Part shown: positions 9,901 through 21,900 of the stretch, one piece after another
Position numbering within the stretch: the first letter of the stretch is position 1
Layout: every line of letters starts with the position of its first letter
From: G963691885 sp963691885
Lineage (GTDB): Bacteria; Pseudomonadota; Alphaproteobacteria; UBA8366; Aestuariispiraceae
DNA length: 64,000 nt
Direction of reading: 5' to 3'
Assembly: GCA_963691885.1 (NCBI GenBank)
Contig: OY829843.1
Location: forward strand, 3,286,001-3,350,000
Made by a program: the position numbers and the translations under genes
Notes under the pieces: model-generated
Told to the model about the DNA's origin: nothing
Databases searched by the model: none
The model's input: only the letters and a program-made list of their open reading frames with translations

Positions 9901-12900
9901 GGTGCTATTGGCAACGATCAAATTACAGGCGGTACCGGGGATGATGCCATCCTTGGTGGGATTGGTCAGGACACCCTGGATGGCGGCGCAGGTTTCGACT
10001 ATGTGTCCTATGTCGGTTCTTCCGAAGCGGTGCTTGTGGATTTGGCAACAGGTCTGGCCACAGGTGGGGATGCAACAGGCGATATAATTTCAAACTTCGA
10101 GTCTGTAATTGGCTCTTCGCATGGTGACATCCTTGTCGGTGATAGTGGTGTCAATGCATTGCTCGGTGAAGGCGGCAATGACTTGCTGTTTGGCGGAGCC
10201 GGTGACAGCGATTACCTCGACGGTGGTTCCGGTTTAGATAGCGTTTTTTATGAAGACTCTACTTCTGGCGTTACCATTGACTTAGGTGCTTACGAAGGTG
10301 GCGCTTCTGGAGGCGATGCTGAGGGAGACCGGCTCTTCAACATTGAAAATGTTATCGGGTCCGACCATGACGATAGCTTGGTCGGCGATGATGGTAGCAA
10401 TCTTATTGAAGGAGGGGGCGGGGCGGACTCCCTAAGCGGTGGAGAAGGTATAGACACACTCTCCTACGCCGGATCGGATGCTGGTGTCAGCGCTAATTTG
10501 TCTGATGGTTCTACCTCTGGCGGAGATGCGGCTGGGGACACTATTACAGGCTTTGAGAACCTCAGTGGGTCTGACTTTGATGATACTCTGGTAGGCGATG
10601 ATACGGACAATATCCTTAGAGGTGGGGCGGGCGTCGATGCGTTATCCGGCGGCGCCGGGGCGGACACGCTCATTGGCGGGCATGGTGCAGATACTCTAGA
10701 TGGCGGCGCCGATATGGATATTGCATCCTACCAAGGGGCTGAATCCGGTGTGGCGGTGTCGCTGTTGGATGGCACAGGCACAGCTGGGGAGGCGGATGGG
10801 GACATTCTGACCAATATCGAAGGGTTGGTCGGTTCTGATCATGCGGATGTTCTGACCGGGGATGATGCCGACAACATTCTTGAAGGCGGTTCCGAGGCCT
10901 TTGGTGTTGAAGGGGATCTTCTTGTTGGTGGTGCGGGTCAGGATACACTCTCCTACTCTGGATCATTACGCGGGGTTGGCGTTGATCTTTCCCGTGGTAT
11001 GGGGACGCAAGTCTTTATGGCCCAGTCAGGCTTTGATGCCTCAAATGTGTCTGGCCTTCTAACGCTCAGCGATCATGTGGATGCGTTTGGTAACACTACA
11101 GCTGCCGCTGTGGTGGCGCATGACGGACCCGCCGGTACAGTCTCTCTTGCTTATGGGGAGGTCCAGTCGAGTGCCGATTGGAATGTGTCAACGATTGAAG
11201 CAGGTGACCCGTCGATTAACGCTGTGGCAGACTATGATGCCTGGGTAATCCTTACGGCAAGTCATACCATCACAGCGGCAGGTCTCCCCAATGGTACTGC
11301 TCATCTTCGGATTTATACAGGGGATGATGTGAGCCAGCAGGGGTTAGAGGTAGTCGATAGCACGGGTGCTGTCGTAGAGCGTTTTGACTTTACTAGAGAA
11401 GGTAACATCGCAGCGCGGTGGACTTTCGCGTATAATGCTGAAACAGGCCAAACACTGATCCTGAAAGACGACGTGCAGGTTGGCTCCGTTAGTTGGGAGG
11501 CTGGCCTGTCTGTTATGATTGGCCATCTTGGCGTCTCGGGGTTGACTGCGACACTAACAGAAACCACTGATATATCGGGCCTCCTCGGACTTGATGGCGA
11601 TGACAGCATCAACGATGTCTTCACAGGTTTTGAGAACCTGACCGGTAGTGCCTTCGGCGATGAGTTGCGCGGCGATGATGGTGACAACACACTGACAGGT
11701 GGCGTCGGTGATGATCGACTTATTGGTGGCGCGGGTGTTGACATTGCGTCTTATGGCGGGAGTGTTGAGGGTTATTCTGTTGTCGAGGTTTTTGAGGAAG
11801 ATGGTGTTACCTCTGCGGGTTGGGAGGTAACGGATCTGAGCCCTGGCCTAGAGGGTGATGATGGTACTGACCGTCTTGAAGGGATTGAGCAGGTCTCCTT
11901 CACAGACCGGACTGTTTATCTTGATGGATCCCAGAACAATGCGCCGATTGCGAAGGCGAGCAAGATCTATGTGCGGGAAGGGTCGAGTGTTTCCTGGCAG
12001 CTGACGGGTGCCGACTTTGATGTTGCGGACAGTCTTGAGTTTGGCGGTGGCGGCAGTTTTGCGTCTGCCGGGACCAGCGTGACGGTGACGTCCAGTGAAG
12101 GTGTGACGGTCACGATTGAGGCTGATGGCAGTTATACCTATGACGCGAGTACGCTCGGTGCTGGTGTTGAGAGCGACAGTTTCACGTTCAGTGTTCGGGA
12201 CAGCAATGGCGCTGTGCATAGCAGCCAGGTTGATGTGACGGTGTCTGAAGATATCCCTGTCCCAAGCAACACGGACTTTGCGGTTCTGAGTTCTTCGGAT
12301 CGTCATTCGAGTGTTTCTGTGAGTTCGGATGGATTATCCGGCGATGCGAGCAGCTGGTATCAGGCTGTTCGTTCTGACAAGGGTGTCTCTACGGGCAAGT
12401 GGTATTACGAATATCGTCAGAACGTTTATGGGACTTATGCTTTTGGTGGGTTTGCGACTGATGAGGTGCCACTTACCGCAAAGGGCAGTGGCCCGGCTGG
12501 CAACTGGTCGCAGGGGTATCAGGGTGGTTACTGGGCTGTTACCAGTGGCGGAACGATCTTTATGTCCCCGACGGGTGGTTATGGCGGCCTTGATCATCTC
12601 AGCGGAACCAACGCGATCACTGATGTCGGCTTTGCGCTTGATCTGGACAATAACCGGATGTACGTGCGGTATAATGGTGTCTGGCAGAACGGTGCAGATC
12701 CTGAAGCTGGTACCGGGGGCTATGAGATTGCGTCCTCCGATGTCGGCAAGACGTTTTATGCGATCATCTCCGGCGGGGATGCGAGTTATAACCAGCCGTT
12801 TTCTGTGAACTTCGGTTCTGGTTCTGCGGGTCCTCTTTATGACACAAGCGCGTTTGTGTTTGATGCGGATGCGGGCGGTCACTTCCTGCATGCCCCACCG

Positions 12901-15900
12901 AGTGGCTTTGCGGCGATCAATGACGGTAACATCACACGAGCGGAGAGTGCGCTTGATGTTGATGGGACGTCTGGTGCGGATATCATTCTTGGTAGTTCCG
13001 GTAATGATGCGCTTCAGGGTCATGCGGGTGATGAGGATCTGACCGGTGGTCTTGGCAGCGACCTTCTTGATGGTGGTGAAGGTGTTGATACGGCGCGTTA
13101 TGACGGATCTGGATCTGCTGTATCGATTGATCTTTCTTCGGGGAGTGCGTCTGGTGGAGATGCGGCCGGCGATGTTCTGATCTCGATCGAGAACCTTGTT
13201 GGGTCTGATCATGATGACACGCTCCGCGGTTCGAGTGGTGACAATGTTCTGACCGGTGGGTCTGGTGATGACCTTCTGGAAGGCCGTTCCGGTGCGGATA
13301 CGCTTGAGGGTGGATCCGGTGTTGATACGGCGGACTATTCCGGTTCGACGTCTGGAGTGACGGTTGATCTTGGTGATGGTGCCGTTGAGGTTGGCGGTCA
13401 TGCGGAAGGGGACACGCTTGGTGGTATCGAGAATATCACGGGTTCTGATTTTGATGATCAGCTGACGGGTGACAGTGGGGCCAACACGCTTGTTGGCGGA
13501 GCTGGTGATGATACGTTTGGTCATACCGGTGGTTCTGATCACTTTGAGGGTGGCAGTGGTTCTGACACGATTGATTTTGGTGCGGCGAGTGATGATGTAA
13601 CAATCTCTCTGACGCCCCCCCCTGGCACGGTATCGCTTGATGCTGTTTCTCTTGATACGGCGAGTGCGCAATATCTCTCGAAGACGTTTGGTTCTGGTGG
13701 CAGTCGCCAGCAGGCGACGCTTTCCCTCTGGCTGAAGCAGGACACATTGGGGACGGATCGCGTGTTCTTTGGGTCGAACACGAGTGGACAACTGGGGCTC
13801 CGTTTTGATAACTACAACAAGCTTCAGATCTGGGATTGGGTTGGTGGTAGTTTCAATCTTAATTTGAAGAGCACAGATACATTTACCGACACGACGTCTT
13901 TCCAACATGTTGTGTTCAGCATTGATACGACGGCTTCTGTGGCATCGGACCGTGTGAAGGTATTTGTCGATGGTGCTGAGATAACGCTGACCGGGACCTA
14001 TCCTCCACAGAATGCCACGCTGACGATTGGTCAGGATGGGACGGATTACGGTGTCGGGTATTCGTTCTACTCAACGCAGTATTATGACGGCGAGATTGCC
14101 GATGTTCACTATGTGGATGGTGTTGCTCTTGGAGCGGATGCCTTTGGTGAGGATCGCGACGGGAGTTGGCAGGCAACCGCATATGAAGATGCTGCGGGCT
14201 ATGGTGCCAACGGGTTCCATCTTGATTTTGCGGATAGCAGCAATCTCGGGCTTGATGCCTCGGGCGGGACGGCATTCACGCTGAACAATATCACATCGGT
14301 TGATCAGGTAACCGGGACAGGTCTTGGTTATGATGTTGTGACCTCAGCCTCTGCGCAGGTTGGTGCTGATCAGGTAACGTTTGAGAGCATTGAGAATGTG
14401 ACAGGCGGTGCCGGCAATGATGCGATCACCGGTGATGGTTCAGCCAACCGCCTCGAAGGGGGTGATGGTGATGACACCCTGACCGGTGGGGCTGGCAATG
14501 ACACTCTTATTGGCGGTTTGGGTGTTGACGTCGCGTCTTATGGCGGGAGTGTTGAGGGTTATTCTGTTGTTGAGGTCTTTGAGGAAGATGGTGTTACCTC
14601 TGCGGGTTGGGAGGTAACGGATCTGAGCCCTGGCCTAGAGGGTGATGATGGTACTGACCGTCTTGAAGGGATTGAGCAGGTCTCCTTCACAGACCGGACT
14701 GTTTATCTTGATGGATCCCAGAACAATGCGCCGATTGCGAAGGCGAGCAAGATCTATGTGCGGGAAGGGTCGAGTGTTTCCTGGCAGCTGACGGGTGCCG
14801 ACTTTGATGTTGCGGACAGTCTTGAGTTTGGCGGTGGCGGCAGTTTTGCGTCTGCCGGGACCAGCGTGACGGTGACGTCCAGTGAAGGTGTGACGGTCAC
14901 GATTGAGGCTGATGGCAGTTATACCTATGACGCGAGTACGCTCGGTGCTGGTGTTGAGAGCGACAGTTTCACGTTCAGTGTTCGGGACAGCAATGGCGCT
15001 GTGCATAGCAGCCAGGTTGATGTGACGGTGTCTGAAGATATCCCTGTCCCAAGCAACACGGACTTTGCGGTTCTGAGTTCTTCGGATCGTCATTCGAGTG
15101 TTTCTGTGAGTTCGGATGGATTATCCGGCGATGCGAGCAGCTGGTATCAGGCTGTTCGTTCTGACAAGGGTGTCTCTACGGGCAAGTGGTATTACGAATA
15201 TCGTCAGAACGTTTATGGGACTTATGCTTTTGGTGGGTTTGCGACTGATGAGGTGCCACTTACCGCAAAGGGCAGTGGCCCGGCTGGCAACTGGTCGCAG
15301 GGGTATCAGGGTGGTTACTGGGCTGTTACCAGTGGCGGAACGATCTTTATGTCCCCGACGGGTGGTTATGGCGGCCTTGATCATCTCAGCGGAACCAACG
15401 CGATCACTGATGTCGGCTTTGCGCTTGATCTGGACAATAACCGGATGTACGTGCGGTATAATGGTGTCTGGCAGAACGGTGCAGATCCTGAAGCTGGTAC
15501 CGGGGGCTATGAGATTGCGTCCTCCGATGTCGGCAAGACGTTTTATGCGATCATCTCCGGCGGGGATGCGAGTTATAACCAGCCGTTTTCTGTGAACTTC
15601 GGTTCTGGTTCTGCGGGTCCTCTTTATGACACAAGCGCGTTTGTGTTTGACGAGGATGCGGGCGGCCAATTCCTGCATGCGCCACCGAGTGGCTTTGCGG
15701 CGATCAATGACGGGAACATCACACGGGCGGAGAGTGCAGTTGATGTTGATGGGACGTCTGGAGCGGATATCATTCTCGGGAGTTCCGGTAATGACGTCCT
15801 TCAGGGACACGCGGGTGATGAGGATCTGACCGGTGGTCTTGGCGGTGACCTTCTTGATGGTGGTGAAGGTGTTGATACGGCGCGTTATGACGGATCTGGA

Positions 15901-18900
15901 TCTGCTGTGTCGATTGATCTTTCTTCGGGGAATGCGTCTGGTGGAGATGCGGCAGGCGATGTTCTGATCTCGATCGAGAACCTTGTTGGCTCTGATCATG
16001 ATGACACGCTTCGTGGTTCGAGTGGCGACAATGTTCTGACAGGTGGGTCCGGTGATGATCTGCTCGAAGGCCGTTCCGGTGCGGATACGCTTGAGGGTGG
16101 ATCCGGTGTTGATACGGCGGACTATTCCGGTTCGACGTCTGGAGTGACGGTTGATCTTGGTGATGGTGCCGTTGAGGTTGGCGGTCATGCGGAAGGGGAC
16201 ACGCTTGGTGGTATCGAGAATATCACGGGTTCTGATTTTGATGATCAGCTGACGGGTGACAGTGGGGCCAACACGCTTGTTGGCGGAGCTGGTGATGATA
16301 CGTTTGGTCATACCGGTGGTTCTGATCACTTTGAGGGTGGCAGTGGTTCTGACACGATTGATTTTGGTGCGGCGAGTGATGATGTAACAATCTCTCTGAC
16401 GCCCCCCCCTGGCACGGTATCGCTTGATGCTGTTTCTCTTGATACGGCGAGTGCGCAATATCTCTCGAAGACGTTTGGTTCTGGTGGCAGTCGCCAGCAG
16501 GCGACGCTTTCCCTCTGGCTGAAGCAGGACACATTGGGGACGGATCGCGTGTTCTTTGGGTCGAACACGAGTGGACAACTGGGGCTCCGTTTTGATAACT
16601 ACAACAAGCTTCAGATCTGGGATTGGGTTGGTGGTAGTTTCAATCTTAATTTGAAGAGCACAGATACATTTACCGACACGACGTCTTTCCAACATGTTGT
16701 GTTCAGCATTGATACGACGGCTTCTGTGGCATCGGACCGTGTGAAGGTATTTGTCGATGGTGCTGAGATAACGCTGACCGGGACCTATCCTCCACAGAAT
16801 GCCACGCTGACGATTGGTCAGGATGGGACGGATTACGGTGTCGGGTATTCGTTCTACTCAACGCAGTATTATGACGGCGAGATTGCCGATGTTCACTATG
16901 TGGATGGTGTTGCTCTTGGAGCGGATGCCTTTGGTGAGGATCGCGACGGGAGTTGGCAGGCAACCGCATATGAAGATGCTGCGGGCTATGGTGCCAACGG
17001 GTTCCATCTTGATTTTGCGGATAGCAGCAATCTCGGGCTTGATGCCTCGGGCGGGACGGCATTCACGCTGAACAATATCACATCGGTTGATCAGGTAACC
17101 GGGACAGGTCTTGGTTATGATGTTGTGACCTCAGCCTCTGCGCAGGTTGGTGCTGATCAGGTAACGTTTGAGAGCATTGAGAATGTGACAGGCGGTGCCG
17201 GCAATGATGCGATCACCGGTGATGGTTCAGCCAACCGCCTCGAAGGGGGTGATGGTGATGACACCCTGACCGGTGGGGCTGGCAATGACACTCTTATTGG
17301 CGGTTTGGGTGTTGACGTCGCGTCTTATGGCGGGAGTGTTGAGGGTTATTCTGTTGTTGAGGTCTTTGAGGAAGATGGTGTTACCTCTGCGGGTTGGGAG
17401 GTAACGGATCTGAGCCCTGGCCTAGAGGGTGATGATGGTACTGACCGTCTTGAAGGGATTGAGCAGGTCTCCTTCACAGACCGGACTGTTTATCTTGATG
17501 GATCCCAGAACAATGCGCCGATTGCGAAGGCGAGCAAGATCTATGTGCGGGAAGGGTCGAGTGTTTCCTGGCAGCTGACGGGTGCCGACTTTGATGTTGC
17601 GGACAGTCTTGAGTTTGGCGGTGGCGGCAGTTTTGCGTCTGCCGGGACCAGCGTGACGGTGACGTCCAGTGAAGGTGTGACGGTCACGATTGAGGCTGAT
17701 GGCAGTTATACCTATGACGCGAGTACGCTCGGTGCTGGTGTTGAGAGCGACAGTTTCACGTTCAGTGTTCGGGACAGCAATGGCGCTGTGCATAGCAGCC
17801 AGGTTGATGTGACGGTGTCTGAAGATATCCCTGTCCCAAGCAACACGGACTTTGCGGTTCTGAGTTCTTCGGATCGTCATTCGAGTGTTTCTGTGAGTTC
17901 GGATGGATTATCCGGCGATGCGAGCAGCTGGTATCAGGCTGTTCGTTCTGACAAGGGTGTCTCTACGGGCAAGTGGTATTACGAATATCGTCAGAACGTT
18001 TATGGGACTTATGCTTTTGGTGGGTTTGCGACTGATGAGGTGCCACTTACCGCAAAGGGCAGTGGCCCGGCTGGCAACTGGTCGCAGGGGTATCAGGGTG
18101 GTTACTGGGCTGTTACCAGTGGCGGAACGATCTTTATGTCCCCGACGGGTGGTTATGGCGGCCTTGATCATCTCAGCGGAACCAACGCGATCACTGATGT
18201 CGGCTTTGCGCTTGATCTGGACAATAACCGGATGTACGTGCGGTATAATGGTGTCTGGCAGAACGGTGCAGATCCTGAAGCTGGTACCGGGGGCTATGAG
18301 ATTGCGTCCTCCGATGTCGGCAAGACGTTTTATGCGATCATCTCCGGCGGGGATGCGAGTTATAACCAGCCGTTTTCTGTGAACTTCGGTTCTGGTTCTG
18401 CGGGTCCTCTTTATGACACAAGCGCGTTTGTGTTTGACGAGGATGCGGGCGGCCAATTCCTGCATGCGCCACCGAGTGGCTTTGCGGCGATCAATGACGG
18501 GAACATCACACGGGCGGAGAGTGCAGTTGATGTTGATGGGACGTCTGGAGCGGATATCATTCTCGGGAGTTCCGGTAATGACGTCCTTCAGGGACACGCG
18601 GGTGATGAGGATCTGACCGGTGGTCTTGGCGGTGACCTTCTTGATGGTGGTGAAGGTGTTGATACGGCGCGTTATGACGGATCTGGATCTGCTGTGTCGA
18701 TTGATCTTTCTTCGGGGAATGCGTCTGGTGGAGATGCGGCAGGCGATGTTCTGATCTCGATCGAGAACCTTGTTGGCTCTGATCATGATGACACGCTTCG
18801 TGGTTCGAGTGGCGACAATGTTCTGACAGGTGGGTCCGGTGATGATCTGCTCGAAGGCCGTTCCGGTGCGGATACGCTAATTGGTGGGACGGGCGTGGAC

Positions 18901-21900
18901 TTGCTCAATGGCGGATCTGGCAATGATGTTCTTGAGGCTGCAGATGGCGTTGCCGCATCGACAATCCCGACGGGTGTGATTGAAGGCGCAATTAACCTTG
19001 CACTGGGTTCGACGGCGTCTTCCTATTCGATTAAAGACGGGACGCATGCTGAGATTATCGATGGAGACACTGACTCTAACTTTCCCGGCGCTGCATCTCT
19101 TGGGAATGACACTCTGGGTGCGTCGGCCACAGGTGTTGGATACTGGCAGTTGGATTTTGGTGCAGCCACACAGTTTGACACGATTCGGTTTTTCCAGGGT
19201 TCGAGCGATTATCGCTGGGTAAGCTCGGTCAAGGTCCAGACGTCGTCGGATGGAACAGTCTGGGCAGATGTATCCACCGAGGCTGTCGTTTCCGGTGAGA
19301 ATACTCTCACCTTCGCCAGTCAGGATTCGCGCTATGTGCGGTTGCTGGCAAACTCCCCTATTCAAGATCCGAACGGGAATATCTGGAATGACACATGGCG
19401 GATGAATGAACTTGAGGTCTACGATACGCGTGACCTCGGCAACACAGCAGTTCTTGGTTCGACTCTGCTTGGCGGTGATGGCAATGATGTGCTGATCGGC
19501 GGTACAGGCGATGATACACTGGATGGTGGCGCAGGTCATGACACCGTGGCCTACGAGGGCTCTTCTGAGGATTACGCTATCTGGGCGAATACGGATGGAT
19601 CTTTCACTGTTAAGGACGAGCGCGGCGGTAGTCCGGATGGGTCGGATACAATCACGGGTATTGAGACGTTACAGTTCAGCAATGAGACGCTTAACTTCAC
19701 GGTTGGCAACGTTGCGCCTATTGCAAGGGATACGAAGATTGGATTACCGGACACGACTTCGGCAAGGACGATCACGGGGACCTTGTCCGGATCGGACATT
19801 GAAGGCGATGCGGTTTTTACCCTTGAGGGGGCAAACGGTGCCGGCGTGGTCACGCTTTCTGATGGGGTAAGTACGTTCAGCCTCATCGATTCAGCGGCCG
19901 GCCATTTTGAACTGAACTTGGCTCAGGGCTCAACACTAACAGAAGCTCAGCTAGCTTATCGTGTGACAGAAGTCGCAGCCCAGCCGAATGAAACGGTCGC
20001 GCTGACAGCTTTCGCGAATGTCGATATCAGCATTGGCGCCCCATCTTTGCTGGAAGGTGATGCTGGTACTGCGACGCTTAGTGGCGGATCTGGCAATGAT
20101 GTTCTTGAGGCTGCAGATGGCGTTGCCGCATCGACAATCCCGACGGGTGTGATTGAAGGCGCAATTAACCTTGCACTGGGTTCGACGGCGTCTTCCTATT
20201 CGATTAAAGACGGGACGCATGCTGAGATTATCGATGGAGACACTGACTCTAACTTTCCCGGCGCTGCATCTCTTGGGAATGACACTCTGGGTGCGTCGGC
20301 CACAGGTGTTGGATACTGGCAGTTGGATTTTGGTGCAGCCACACAGTTTGACACGATTCGGTTTTTCCAGGGTTCGAGCGATTATCGCTGGGTAAGCTCG
20401 GTCAAGGTCCAGACGTCGTCGGATGGAACAGTCTGGGCAGATGTATCCACCGAGGCTGTCGTTTCCGGTGAGAATACTCTCACCTTCGCCAGTCAGGATT
20501 CGCGCTATGTGCGGTTGCTGGCAAACTCCCCTATTCAAGATCCGAACGGGAATATCTGGAATGACACATGGCGGATGAATGAACTTGAGGTCTACGATAC
20601 GCGTGACCTCGGCAACACAGCAGTTCTTGGTTCGACTCTGCTTGGCGGTGATGGCAATGATGTGCTGATCGGCGGTACAGGCGATGATACACTGGATGGT
20701 GGCGCAGGTCATGACACCGTGGCCTACGAGGGCTCTTCTGAGGATTACGCTATCTGGGCGAATACGGATGGATCTTTCACTGTTAAGGACGAGCGCGGCG
20801 GTAGTCCGGATGGGTCGGATACAATCACGGGTATTGAGACGTTACAGTTCAGCAATGAGACGCTTAACTTCACGGTTGGCAACGTTGCGCCTATTGCAAG
20901 GGATACGAAGATTGGATTACCGGACACGACTTCGGCAAGGACGATCACGGGGACCTTGTCCGGATCGGACATTGAAGGCGATGCGGTTTTTACCCTTGAG
21001 GGGGCAAACGGTGCCGGCGTGGTCACGCTTTCTGATGGGGTAAGTACGTTCAGCCTCATCGATTCAGCGGCCGGCCATTTTGAACTGAACTTGGCTCAGG
21101 GCTCAACACTAACAGAAGCTCAGCTAGCTTATCGTGTGACAGAAGTCGCAGCCCAGCCGAATGAAACGGTCGCGCTGACAGCTTTCGCGAATGTCGATAT
21201 CAGCATTGGCGCCCCATCTTTGCTGGAAGGTGATGCTGGTACTGCGACGCTTAGTGGCGGATCTGGCAATGATGTTCTTGAGGCTGCAGATGGCGTTGCC
21301 GCATCGACAATCCCGACGGGTGTGATTGAAGGCGCAATTAACCTTGCACTGGGTTCGACGGCGTCTTCCTATTCGATTAAAGACGGGACGCATGCTGAGA
21401 TTATCGATGGAGACACTGACTCTAACTTTCCCGGCGCTGCATCTCTTGGGAATGACACTCTGGGTGCGTTGGCCACAGGTGTTGGATACTGGCAGTTGGA
21501 TTTTGGTGCAGCCACACAGTTTGATACGATCCGGTTCTTCCAGGGTTCGACTGACTATCGCTGGGTAAGCTCGGTCAAGGTCCAGACGTCAACAGATGGA
21601 ACTGTTTGGGCGGATGTATCCACCGAGACTGTCGTTTCGGGTGAGAATACTCTCACTTTTGACGGTCAGGATTCACGCTATGTGCGTTTGTTGGCGGATT
21701 CTCCTGTTCAGGACCCAAACGGTAATATCTGGAACGACACATGGCAGATGAATGAACTTGAGGTATACGATACGCGTGACCTCGGCAACACAGCAGTTCT
21801 TGGTTCGACTCTGCTTGGCGGTGACGGCGATGATGTGCTGATCGGCGGCACGGGCGACGACACACTGAATGGGGGGATCGGTGACGACGACCTTACTGGC

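Noticed and set aside
12334..13908. A 524-codon open frame on the minus strand, repeated at 15121 and 17908
   Set aside because: It is the antisense of the RTX repeat units. Its composition (Arg/Thr/Ile-rich, no domain) and exact repetition follow from the codon bias of the coding strand.
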